Part shown: piece after piece, positions 35,764-44,669 of the stretch
How the letters are laid out: the number at the start of each line of letters is the position of its first letter
How positions within the stretch are numbered: position 1 is the stretch's first letter
Assembly (NCBI GenBank): GCA_963971425.1
Contig: OZ020520.1
Coordinates: forward strand, 12,957,807 to 13,021,806
Length of the DNA: 64,000 bases
Direction: 5' to 3'
Origin: Bryoerythrophyllum caledonicum
Lineage: Eukaryota > Streptophyta > Bryopsida > Pottiales > Pottiaceae
Made by a program: the position numbers and the translations under genes
Notes under the pieces: generated by a model
The model's input: only the letters and a program-made list of their open reading frames with translations
The model's database searches: none
Told to the model about the DNA's origin: nothing

Positions 35764-36310
35764 GGGACCTTCCCCCTGCTGGCCGAGGGGCACCTGGACA
35801 TCCATGCGCTGAAGAGCGTGTCCGGGGTAAAGCGCTAGCCCCACAGGTGCGCAGGACAGCAGGGCCGCAGCGCAGCGTCTGGTGCAAGAACACCGGTACA
35901 GCCAGCGCCGCGCTTGCGCCCTTGTGGGGCTAAGCAGAGACGCATTGCGCAACCCCGCCAGTGACCAGCCCGCAGGAGCAAGCCTTGAGAGAAGCATCAA
36001 GACCATGGCGCTGCAGCGCCGCCGCTTCGGCTACCGGCGTGTGCACGACCTGCTGCGTGTGATTCACCCCGGGTTGAACCACAAGCGGGTGTACCGCTTG
36101 TGCAAGGACGAGAACCTGGCCGTGAGCAAGCGCCGCAAGGGGCGCAGGCCACTGAACGAGCGGGTGCCGTTGTTTGCCGCAGTGCAACTGAACCAAACCT
36201 GGAGCATCGACTTGGTCAGCGACAGCCTGTCCAGCGGTCGGCGCGCCGACCGTGGCCGACGACTTCAGCCAGGAGTGCGTCAGCATCGTGGTTAACTTCG
36301 GTAGTCCGCC
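35764..36310 (+). pseudogene. IS3-family transposase (OrfA end plus OrfB N-terminal part), broken
   Basis: Near 35790, HLDIHALKSVSGVKR then a stop resembles the end of an IS3 OrfA. The ORF from 35882 (YSQRRACALVGLSRDALR, RRRFGYRRVHDLLR, NHKRVYRLCKDENLAV) is OrfB of the IS407/IS3 group. At about 36235 the frame slips; the other frame continues with TVADDFSQECVSIVV and ends soon after. The DDE catalytic core is mostly absent. This is a bacterial IS remnant. Confidence 0.85.
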
Positions 36311-36364
36311 CTGAACAATTAGTACGTCGTGAATAACCTGTTGTCAACGGGCAGACAGTGCCAG

Positions 36365-36625
36365 TTATGAAGGCGACGCCGGCGTGACGAGCATCAACGC
36401 CAACATGAGATGGCCGACGAGGGCGCAGTAGAGCAGTCGCAGGTGCGCCCGGATCATCCTCAAGTTGTGCCCTGCGCCGCACAGCACCGCGCATCGCGTC
36501 GCCAGGGCGCCCTTCAGCCAGTTCCGGGCCAGCCGCCCATCAGTTTTCATGTGGTCGATCATGGGTTCGACCACCTGGCGCCGCTTGAGCAACTTCATCA
36601 ACTCTTGAGCAGTGCAGCAATGTAG
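36365..36625 (-). pseudogene. IS5-family transposase C-terminal fragment
   Basis: The minus-strand frame contains LLKRRQVVEPMIDHMKTDGR and CAVLCGAGHNLRMIRAHLR. This is the C-terminal E-motif region of IS5-family transposases with the conserved catalytic Glu-containing helix. The rest of the gene is missing. It sits between two IS3 remnants. Confidence 0.8.
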
Positions 36626-36713
36626 CGGCGGTGTGGCACGAGCTGCGCGCTCAAGGCTCAACGGCACCAAAAGGACTGTACGTACAGCCATGGCGCATGC
36701 GCACACAGTTTCG

Positions 36714-37592
36714 TCATCGGCGGCCACGACAAGTCGACCCGGCCGAGTGGCCGCCACACCGTCGGCGCAGTGCGCCTATCTGTCGCCCGCGATCGATTGC
36801 TTCGATGGCATGGTCGTCAGCTGGTCGATCGGCACCCGCCCGAACGCCGAGCTCGTCAATACTATGTTGGGCGCCGCCATCGACAAGTGACCGAGCTACT
36901 GGAGACTCGTTGCTAATCAGGTGATCCCGAGTTCCTAAATATGGGCTTTCCGCAGGTTCATCACGGCGCATGAATATTTCACGGACGGCACTATCTCGCG
37001 AGACTGCCCCCATCTCGAAGGCGGCCAGCGCGTGCAGAGAACGGTCATTGACGGCTATCACGAGGGCTAGCACGAGCTGCCCGCGGATCAGGGCCGGTGG
37101 CCCGACCCTGTGGACGTCCACGCCAACCCGCTTCATCAGCCGCTCGACCGGTAAAGTTGACACGGCCAGCAGCCGGGCAACGCCCCGTGTTGCGCAGTAT
37201 CGCAGCGCCTGTAGCAGCAGGCGTTCGGCGAGGTGCTCGCGGCGGGGGTGTCCACCGCACGGGCTGTCGGCATCCATGGCCGCGAAGCGGGACAGCTCCC
37301 AGGTGTCGGCGCTGCACTGCGCCTCCCGACTATTGAGCAGCTGTGGAAAGACCTCGCATAGCAGATAGCTGCCTATCGTGGGCAGTAAGCGCCCGCACCC
37401 GACGATGGCTCCGTCGTTGCGGCAGGCGATGACGTGCACGGTCTCCGGCTTGTCGAACTGGTCCCGCTCGCAACCCACTTTGGAAGGCAGCTCCCAGCCC
37501 AACCGGCCCACGAAAACCTTGTGGCGGTAAGCGGCCAGCGCGTCGTAGAGATGGGCCGGGAGATCACGAGCCGCGCCACAGACGAACCTCAT
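36714..37592 (-). CDS. LuxI-family acyl-homoserine-lactone synthase (bacterial)
   Basis: This family makes the N-acyl-homoserine-lactone quorum signal from SAM and acyl-ACP. The frame starts at ATG 37592 and is 292 aa, but homology covers only about the first 200. The conserved residues are all present in order: YRHKVFVGRLGWELP (Arg, Phe, Trp), then DQFD, GCGRLLPT and WELSRFA (Glu, Arg). The tail after about residue 200 (from roughly 36985) reads into the reverse complement of the IS3 fragment, so the natural C terminus has been replaced. No cognate LuxR gene is visible nearby. Composition and IS neighbours point to Proteobacteria, probably Burkholderiales. Confidence 0.85.
   Translation of the reverse strand: MRFVCGAARDLPAHLYDALAAYRHKVFVGRLGWELPSKVGCERDQFDKPETVHVIACRNDGAIVGCGRLLPTIGSYLLCEVFPQLLNSREAQCSADTWELSRFAAMDADSPCGGHPRREHLAERLLLQALRYCATRGVARLLAVSTLPVERLMKRVGVDVHRVGPPALIRGQLVLALVIAVNDRSLHALAAFEMGAVSRDSAVREIFMRRDEPAESPYLGTRDHLISNESPVARSLVDGGAQHSIDELGVRAGADRPADDHAIEAIDRGRQIGALRRRCGGHSAGSTCRGRR
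36755..36890 (+). pseudogene. second IS3-family OrfB fragment
   Basis: The plus-strand frame reads YLSPAIDCFDGMVVSWSIG and TRPNAELVNTMLGAAI, an internal segment of an IS3 OrfB with its second catalytic Asp. It ends at TGA 36888-36890 and lacks both ends. It overlaps, antisense, the readthrough tail of the LuxI-type gene. Confidence 0.8.
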
Positions 37593-37724
37593 TTGCGAAT
37601 CCTTAGACCTTAGGTTCGGTGTACGCAGTCTGTGCGGAGTTCCTGTTGCGCGGCAGGCGTTCGATCACATAGCAAACTTTGCCGTCGATGGTGTCGTCGC
37701 TTCACAAATTAAGGCGTACTTCTT

Positions 37725-38019
37725 GAGCTGATCCCGCAGAGTCGACGTAAATGATCGGGTTTATTTCGTTTACTGCCGCGCTGTTGTACGAGCGGTTGAC
37801 CTAAATGTCGAATTCGCCATTGCCCGGGACATTGATGTCCACATAGTGCAGCTGCAGCGATCCGTTGAACTGGTCGATGTGCTCATTGAAGCTCTGGTGG
37901 ACATAACTCCGGTTCGGGTCAAATCCGAGCCCCTCGTAGAAGTCGGGAATGACTTCCTGAGAATTTGCTGTGACGGTGAGGCTCGTCGGAGCCACGCCGA
38001 CTATCAGGAGTCGTTTCAC
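37725..38019 (-). pseudogene. Rhs/YD-repeat protein N-terminal fragment
   Basis: The minus-strand frame reads NEHIDQFNGSLQLHYVDINV, PGNGEFDI, then TAG and VNRSYNSAAVNEIN. This is the conserved opening of Rhs-type polymorphic surface proteins (HIDPFSG, PGNGG.D, V.RSYNS). Lys is usual where the stop stands. Only about 90 codons remain and no toxin domain is present. Confidence 0.7.
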
Positions 38020-39596
38020 TTTTTGATCACCAATGTGGATGCAGTCGGCCGGTGGTAACCGGTGCCGTGACAGATATCAAGCAACTTGCCTAGCGGTGGG
38101 TCGTTTCCTCGAAATTAGCCTATTTGCTTTGCAACTTGGTTGTATGTGCGCAGTCATCGCTAAATAAAGGTCGGCAGGACGTATAGATAATTGGGTAATC
38201 TTCCCTATTTGACAATGCCGTTGCCTTGGCCGTAACCGTCAAACTGTGCTCCTTGGGACAAGCAGTAGCTGTGCGTATAACTGAGGTGCCTCGAAGTCGC
38301 TTTAGCCATTAGTTTTATTTCGACCTGTTCCTTTGCTAGGAGGTCAGTCGGAAAGAAGACGGAGCCCTAAATTGGACATGGCCAGGTCGGAGCAAAGGTG
38401 CCACGTACATAAATGGCATTTTCTGTTCCGTCAGATACGATTTCAATCTCCTTCACTTCAACGTCCCAGTGCAGGCGGAGAAGGCCGCAGCGGCGGAAAT
38501 GCTGAGTAACACTGAAAGCGCGGAAATAATCTTCTTGAGTGGTTGGCACATCGATAAGATGATCTTGGCTCGTTAGCGCACCTGTAGCATTAACTCGCCG
38601 ATTAGTGGCTCGTGACTTATTAGCCAGATCCGAGAACTTGCTCCTCGCACCCCTGAAACCTCTCCCAATAGGCTGGATGAATCGTCGTGGCTTTCAAAGG
38701 CGAGTTTTAGAATCAAGCGGGGCTACGTCAGCTACAGGCATCGCCAACCTCCATCAAAGTAGACGCGACCTTAGAAACTTAACTACGGGGTTGCAACCCC
38801 CATTAGAGGGTAAGTGACCGGATACCCGCTATCTGGGGACCACAGTCACTGCGTAATGCGAGGCGCATGCAGCTGAGCCCGTGTCTTTGCTGCACGTCCC
38901 GTCCACGTATAGTAGCTGTCAGTTTCCCCTCAAGCTATCAGCTTGGAATTTTCGTGTGGTCACTGTCTTGCACATGGCTTTCATCGGAGCACCCGCTCAC
39001 ATGATTTGCGGGAGTTGAGAGGGCAGGCAGTCCGCGCCCTTTCCTCGGTTTCATTTGTCGCAAGGGTGCCTCTAGACAAGTCCATCCGGGATTTGCCATG
39101 AAAGATGTCTAGTGGCCCATCGCGTGAAGAGGATCGCAACGGCCAGGCCCGTCGTGCTGTTGCAGACGAGGCGCATCGTGCACGACAAGGTTGCGGCCCT
39201 CGAAGCCGGGCTGCGCCGCCTACCGGCTATCTAGGCTTGTAGGCTTGCAACGACGCGTCCGCGGTCGGAGGTGGCCCGCGCGTCGTCGCTCCGCGGGCCT
39301 GAAACCTGCGCTGTCCGATGCAATGGGGTCGCTTCCGAGATACCGGGTACCCGATCGGCTACCTGCTTTCGCCAGCGTGTGACCGCATTGCCCTCACATA
39401 CTGGCTTCTCGTCAAACGGACATATCGTTCGTTATCGGCAGCATGATTTCGACAGGGCACGATCAATGAAGAACCGCTGCATTCACGACTCACAAAGGTC
39501 GGGCCGCACGAAGGCGTGAACGCGCAGTCGCTGACCTTCTCGCTTGTCGTCGTGTCAACGCCTCGCAACTTCGCGATGCCTGCCTCATCCGAGCCG
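38020..39596. other. bacterial-looking sequence without recognised gene
   Basis: GC-moderate sequence with many stops. Short frames (for example 38367-38549 on the - strand) do not match any family I know. It reads like decayed intergenic or mosaic bacterial DNA. Confidence 0.4.
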
Positions 39597-39599
39597 CGG

Positions 39600-39806
39600 G
39601 CTACCGCAATCACCTGCCCTACCTGCCGGGACCTATGCCGTGCCCGATGCCGCGGACGAGGCAGGCGACGCGGTCGTACTGGTGTGCTACGACAAACGCA
39701 CCTCTGCACCGATAGGCACGGCGCGCATTCATGTCGCTGACAGAGGATCGCGGCTTCCGATCCAGGCTTGCGTCGACCTTCCCGAACGGATGGTCCAGGC
39801 CGGTGT
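39600..39806 (+). pseudogene. GNAT / autoinducer-synthase-like fragment running into the gap
   Basis: The frame reads VLVCYDKRTSAPIGTARIHV and continues to DLPERMVQAG before the N run. It resembles the first half of bacterial N-acyl-amino-acid synthase or LuxI-like acetyltransferases, where G.ARI.. precedes an FPE(R)-like segment. The upstream part needs a frame change, so it is broken as well as truncated by the gap. Confidence 0.4.
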
Positions 39807-40006
39807 NNNNNNNNNNNNNNNNNNNNNNNNNNNNNNNNNNNNNNNNNNNNNNNNNNNNNNNNNNNNNNNNNNNNNNNNNNNNNNNNNNNNNNNNNNNNNN
39901 NNNNNNNNNNNNNNNNNNNNNNNNNNNNNNNNNNNNNNNNNNNNNNNNNNNNNNNNNNNNNNNNNNNNNNNNNNNNNNNNNNNNNNNNNNNNNNNNNNNN
40001 NNNNNN
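39807..40006. other. assembly gap of exactly 200 N
   Basis: 200 consecutive undetermined bases. GC-rich bacterial sequence lies to the left and plant-type sequence resumes shortly to the right, so this is a scaffold join of unknown true size. Confidence 0.99.
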
Positions 40007-40335
40007 CATCGACCTGATCAGACGGCTGTCGCGCGCCCCGCGCGATCAAATCGCGGCCGTCCGATCGGTCCGTTGGCCGTCCGATCAGGTGGACGGCCGA
40101 GGTGCCGTTCAATCGCTCTGACGGCAGCGACCGATCGGACGGCCTATCGCAATTTGACGGCTGCGATCTGGCCGCGTGGCACATTGTCGAATCCGACGGT
40201 CCAGATAATTACCAAGGCCTTCCGTAAATGCATTTTACCCCCCCCCCCGCCCGGACGGTGCGTCCGACGTGACGTCAGGACGTCCTCGTCATAGGACGTC
40301 TTAGGACGCTCTCAGACCCCCATGGACGTCGGATT
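40007..40335. repeat. GC-rich low-complexity sequence (CCGATCGGACGGC and GGACGTC motifs)
   Basis: Irregular repeats of GACGGC, CCGATC and CGTCCGATC are followed by a poly-C run (about 40239-40249) and several GGACGTC units. No coding sense. Its origin (plant or bacterial) is unclear because it borders the gap. Confidence 0.55.
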
Positions 40336-40600
40336 GGTAACCCTAATTTCAACCCAAAATCAACCAAGGTTTTGGTGAAAGATCAAAATGTCTCAATCTA
40401 CACTCTTATTAACATTAACTTAATGTTGTATTTGCACATACTAGAATGATATAGAATCGGTGTCGTTAATTGCAACGTCATCGAGAAGTTGGATGATAGG
40501 AACGGATGGTTCATGATCTAGAATAATCTTGGAAGTCTGAATCCGCAATCGAACGATCAGCTTAAGCCTGAAATGCCGAGCAGACAACTTTGAAGCGCGA

Positions 40601-41008
40601 CTAACTGCAATCGTCGATGGAAGTAGAGAAGTCGGAGGTACCGGCGCCTTCTAAGCCCATCCACTCCTCTAACTCATCAAGAAAGTTGTCATTAGGGTCA
40701 ACGAATGACCGTTCCGAGTTGTGGTTGGAGGAAGAATGAGAGGGAGGTGCCGGGGCGGCCAAGTTGGCCACGAGGGCCTCGTACGCCGAGTTGATGAGTT
40801 GGAAGTGCGTGGAGCAGTGGTCGCCGCAGCAGACATCCGGATCGTATTGCAGTGCCAGCCGGCGGTACGCCTTCTTGATCTCCGCTTTACTTGCCCCCTA
40901 CGCCACGCCCAACAACGTGTGGGCGCTCTCTCCCGATGCTCTCACGCACGCCGTGCTTCCTGTGCCATGACTACATCGCTGTCTCGGAAACGTCAAGCCG
41001 AAGCTCAT
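40601..41008 (-). pseudogene. chloroplast J-domain protein (DnaJ, J8-like), nonsense-mutated
   Basis: An intronless 136-codon minus-strand frame runs from ATG 41008 to TAG 40601. It has a short transit-like N terminus (up to CVRASGESAHTLLGV) and one in-frame TAG at 40898-40900 (codon 37). The J-domain follows: GASKAEIKKAYRRLALQYDP, DVCCGDHC, FQLINSAYEAL. The J signature HPD has become DPD, which would abolish Hsp70 stimulation. The acidic tail LEEWMGLEGAGTSDFS matches the WEEWMGWEGAGT-type end of plant J8-like plastid proteins. It is either a decayed retrocopy or a decayed single-exon gene. It lies about 600 bp right of the gap. Confidence 0.85.
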
Positions 41009-41149
41009 GCCACCGCTGCGTACTTTGAATAAGGTTCAGATTGATTGAAATGACTATAAGGCTAGTTACCTATGTGGCCACGTTCGTGGTTCAACTATTA
41101 GGATAGCACTGTGCAGTGACCCACCATGCGACTTGGGCCCCACTTCAGT

Positions 41150-41500
41150 ATAAGGCTTGTTCGGGAGATAGCCTCTAAAACCTTTCACTTTACTTTTACT
41201 TTATATTAGAGTTTCTTTTGCTACATAGTTTCTTTTACTTTATTTTACTTTAGATTAGACTATCTTATATTTTATAGTTTCTTTTACCTTTCTTTTACTT
41301 TAGACTATGGTATATATATGAGTAGAGGTTGAGGCTCAAGAGTTCTTGTGTATCTTTGAGCTCTAACTCACCTCTCTTGGTGTCGTTCATCTATTGGTCT
41401 TGTTAATTCAAGTTCTTGTGGGTTTTCCTCTTGAACCTTTCTAGTTTCAAACTTCTTGTAGAGTATCCTCGTATCCTTGACAACGCCTCGTATCAATCTA
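41150..41500 (+). promoter_or_regulatory. LTR-like leader with TATA box upstream of the LARP gene
   Basis: Repeats of TTTACTTTA and TAGTTTCTTTTAC (41190-41300) precede a TATA box (GGTATATATATGAG, about 41308-41321). A pyrimidine-rich leader with repeated GTTCTTGTG then runs almost to the ATG at 41529. The layout resembles the LTR at 32.2 kb, but clear TG...CA borders were not found, so this may be an ordinary promoter or a degraded LTR. Confidence 0.4.
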
Positions 41501-41528
41501 AAGGTGATCACAAGATCTACAAGCACTA

Positions 41529-42968
41529 ATGGAGCGAAGGGATCAGTCGACCGCGCAAGGCGTGAACCGTAAAGCGCATTATGGTGAACATGGTTCGCAG
41601 AAGGCTAGTTTGGTTACTTATAATTCCTCTGTGGATGTTGCGCCGTTGAAAGAGGGACCTGAGAGCACCGTGTCATCGGCTCCAAAGACTGGGAGCAATT
41701 CTTCTTACGGCGCAAACCATGTGCTAGGGGACAACTGCGATATCAATGACAGGAATCCGGGCCATTATAGGAGTGGCCAAGGCAACATTGGTTTTGGTCC
41801 TCTGGATGAGACTCGGGAGCAGGTTTGGTCGAGCAACCACGGATGGAACAACCAGCGAGGGATTTGGATGGACAATGGTCTTGCTGTGGGTCTACGAACT
41901 GGTTACCACATGCACTATGCCAACACAAACATATTCATCAACACCAACAATAATATGGCGGAGTTTGGAAATGCCACAGCATATGTGTACTATGTGCCAA
42001 CGTTATTGTGTTTCCCGGTTGGAGCAGTTCGAGGCCTAGATCCAAGTCCAGGCCCACTAGCTTTGCGCACTATGCTCGTTAAACAAATCGAATACTACTT
42101 CAGCATCGACAATCTTTGCAAAGACATTTTTTTGCGTTCAAAGATGGACAATAATGGTTTCATATCTGTCAATGTTATTGCCGATTTTAATAGGGTGCGT
42201 CTACTGACAGAAGACATTGCCCTCATCTTGGATGCACTTCAGGATTCTAGTTTGATTGAAGTGCAGGGTGATAAGTTGCGCAAACGCCACGACTGGGCCA
42301 CCTGGCTACTTAAACCTTATGTTTCGCCTCACCATCCCACTCGCGCTGCAGTAAACGCAGTGGAACGTGGAAAAGAGGAAGCATCTCAACAGGTCTTGCC
42401 GGCACCTGCAAGCAAGAATGTTGATGAAAGTGCAAGCAAGAATGCCGATGAAAGTGCAAACAAGAATGCCGATGAAAGCAAGAATAGAGTTGAAAGCTTG
42501 GGGAGTGCAGTAAATGAGGCTGTGGCTCTAGCAAGTTCTTTGGAAAGTGGAGCCGGGAGTCAATTAGCTACTTCCGAAGATTCTTCTGCGGCTCCTGGAG
42601 TTACCAAGTCGCCTGCTGTTGAAAGTGTTGGAGGAGTCGGTTATTCTCCTCCGAGTGTTGGTCTCACTTCTTTCATGGATGTTGGTGATGCTGGAGCTCG
42701 CAATGGTGTGCCCACCACTGTAGCAATTTCTCTTGGAGTAGCATCAACCGATCTGAATAAGAGTGATGTTAAACCGCAATTGAAGGCGGGGCCAACAGGC
42801 TCCAAGTTAGTGCTTGAAAGTCGGATAACAAACTCAGGATCAAAGGTCGATGCGGAGACTATAGAACACGCTGGGGATTGGCTAATATATACTAGCAAGC
42901 GACGACGACGAAGGTGGGGCAAGTTGGCGTATAGCTCATGTACAAAGGTTGCGCAAGTTGGCGTATAG
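41529..42968 (+). CDS. LARP1-type La-motif RNA-binding protein, intronless
   Basis: 479 aa in a single open frame. The La motif lies at about residues 180-258: ALRTMLVKQIEYYFSIDNLC, KDIFLRSKMDNNGFISVNVI, then LRKRHDWATWL. These are the aromatic and Asp residues of LARP1-class proteins that bind 3' RNA ends and control translation. An Asn/Gly/Ser-rich N terminus and a Ser/Ala-rich C terminus flank it. Tandem ASKN(V/A)DES repeats occur at about residues 294-318. The C-terminal DM15 box of full-length LARP1 is absent. Single-exon structure and an LTR-like leader suggest a retrocopy that has kept its frame. Plant LARP1 homologues normally have introns. Confidence 0.85.
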   Translation: MERRDQSTAQGVNRKAHYGEHGSQKASLVTYNSSVDVAPLKEGPESTVSSAPKTGSNSSYGANHVLGDNCDINDRNPGHYRSGQGNIGFGPLDETREQVWSSNHGWNNQRGIWMDNGLAVGLRTGYHMHYANTNIFINTNNNMAEFGNATAYVYYVPTLLCFPVGAVRGLDPSPGPLALRTMLVKQIEYYFSIDNLCKDIFLRSKMDNNGFISVNVIADFNRVRLLTEDIALILDALQDSSLIEVQGDKLRKRHDWATWLLKPYVSPHHPTRAAVNAVERGKEEASQQVLPAPASKNVDESASKNADESANKNADESKNRVESLGSAVNEAVALASSLESGAGSQLATSEDSSAAPGVTKSPAVESVGGVGYSPPSVGLTSFMDVGDAGARNGVPTTVAISLGVASTDLNKSDVKPQLKAGPTGSKLVLESRITNSGSKVDAETIEHAGDWLIYTSKRRRRRWGKLAYSSCTKVAQVGV

Positions 42969-43091
42969 CTCATATCAAAGAGATTATGATCGTTATCCCT
43001 CAGAAGACAAAGACAATACACTAATTAGAAATGATTACCGCGTAGCTTTGGGCTTATTTGGTTGATGCTAGACTGATCAAGCGAGTTCGAG

Positions 43092-43520
43092 ATGGTGGCG
43101 ATGGCGACAGCACGGCAAGTCTCTTCGATACAAATATGTTCTACAAGGACGCCGACAACCCCTCTCATGACACCACCATCCTGCTCCTACACGGCTTCCC
43201 ACCTCCTAACATATGTTCCTCCATGTTGTGGCAGCGAACTTCCTGGGCTTCAGCTACACGCAGTCCTCGTCGTCACCAACTTTGCCTGCGCCTTCGACCA
43301 ATTGGCGAGCACCATCATGGGATACAGAGCTACTACCTGGACATCATGGGCTATGCGGCGTCTGTGGAGCTTTGAATAATGGAGGCGCACTCGGACTAAG
43401 GTGCCCTCAAGAAGCACGCACACATGCATGGGTCCATGGGGGGGCGGGCGAGAACTATATGAGCGGCTGCAAGAGTTTCTCCGCATGTTTCAAGTTGTCC
43501 GACTGAACCCATCTGGTTAC
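43092..43520 (+). pseudogene. alpha/beta-hydrolase fragment, frameshifted
   Basis: MFYKDADNPSHDTTILLLHG, followed by FP, is the start of an alpha/beta hydrolase with the HGFP oxyanion-hole motif. Homology then jumps frames: LHVVAANFLGFSYTQS, then FACAFDQLASTIMGY, then YYLDIMGYAASVEL. This follows the order of epoxide-hydrolase or dehalogenase-like proteins. At least two indels break it. No introns are evident. Confidence 0.65.
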
Positions 43521-43599
43521 CCGGGCCGGAATCCGGGATCCCAGGGACCGGTTGGGGGTCCTCCTACAACCCTATTGCCTCCATGTGCGCGTGCTTAAG

Positions 43600-44669
43600 G
43601 AGGGGCCGAGGAGGTATTAGCACTTCAGTGACATGGTAAAAACCACACTTTTCTCAAGTATGTGGAAAAATTCATCCCATGAGCAAAAAAGATTGTAATG
43701 TGAATGCCTCCTTAGCCCCTCGTAAATTTTAATGTATTTATAATGTATATTTTATAAATATTTAATGTATATTTTATAACTATTTAATGTATATTTGTAT
43801 ATTGAATGAATATGTAATGAATTTTGAATAAATTTTTGCCTACGGGCTTTACTTTCATGGGATTACTTGGGGTATCGATTGAAACCTGAAACACACTCGG
43901 TATATTTATATGTTTAATATATGTTCAATATATATATTGAATGTGTATTTGAATATTCAAATGAATAATCTAATGTATATTTCCTTATTTATTGTATGTT
44001 TATTGTATCTTTATGTTTTTTTTCCTATTCCAATATTCTTTTCTTTCCTCACTTTCTTTCTAAATCCTTATATTCATAACCATGTACTTGTTTTGCTTTC
44101 ATAGGGACATTCTACTTCAAGTCCAATTTTTTAGAATTCCTTTTTGTTCCATATCTTCATTGTATTTTTTCCAATTTCTCTCTTGCAAATTGATGTTTTT
44201 CTAAATGCACTCAAAATCTTCTTTACTTTGATGCTTGAAATGTACACATAATCATTTTCTAGGTTTCATACACTAAATGTCCACAAGTAAAAAACCTCAT
44301 GAATCATGACTTGTGATTTTTAGTGTGCAATGATTCACCACAAGTTAGGATACAGATTTATGTCATATATGCAATGTGTATTGGAAGAGTATCTTAAGTT
44401 AAAATACGTTGTCTTGTGTCTGCACTACAAACAGTACCCCAAACAGCTACGCTCTGTGCCCTTGCTTAACAAGGATAAAAACCATACTTCATGTTTCTTA
44501 CAATGTGTGGGTCAAAGTTTAGAAAATGTTTTGAGTGTCTTAAGTTTTTGCAATAGTTAACTTGAAAATCCTTGAAATCTCAAATCTAAACCATAGAGAA
44601 AACATGGTCTCCGACCGAAATTGGAATTTAATTTGCGTTGAAGGTGACGTGCACCATGTCAGTGGCAGC
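43600..44669. other. AT-rich intergenic with ATGTATATTT repeats
   Basis: Between 43730 and 43830 the motif TAATGTATATTTTATAA recurs three times at 27-30 bp spacing. The rest is AT-rich without a gene. Confidence 0.6.

Noticed and set aside
40721..41032. Plus-strand ORF over the J-protein region
   Set aside because: It is the antisense of the DnaJ pseudogene, whose motifs are on the minus strand.
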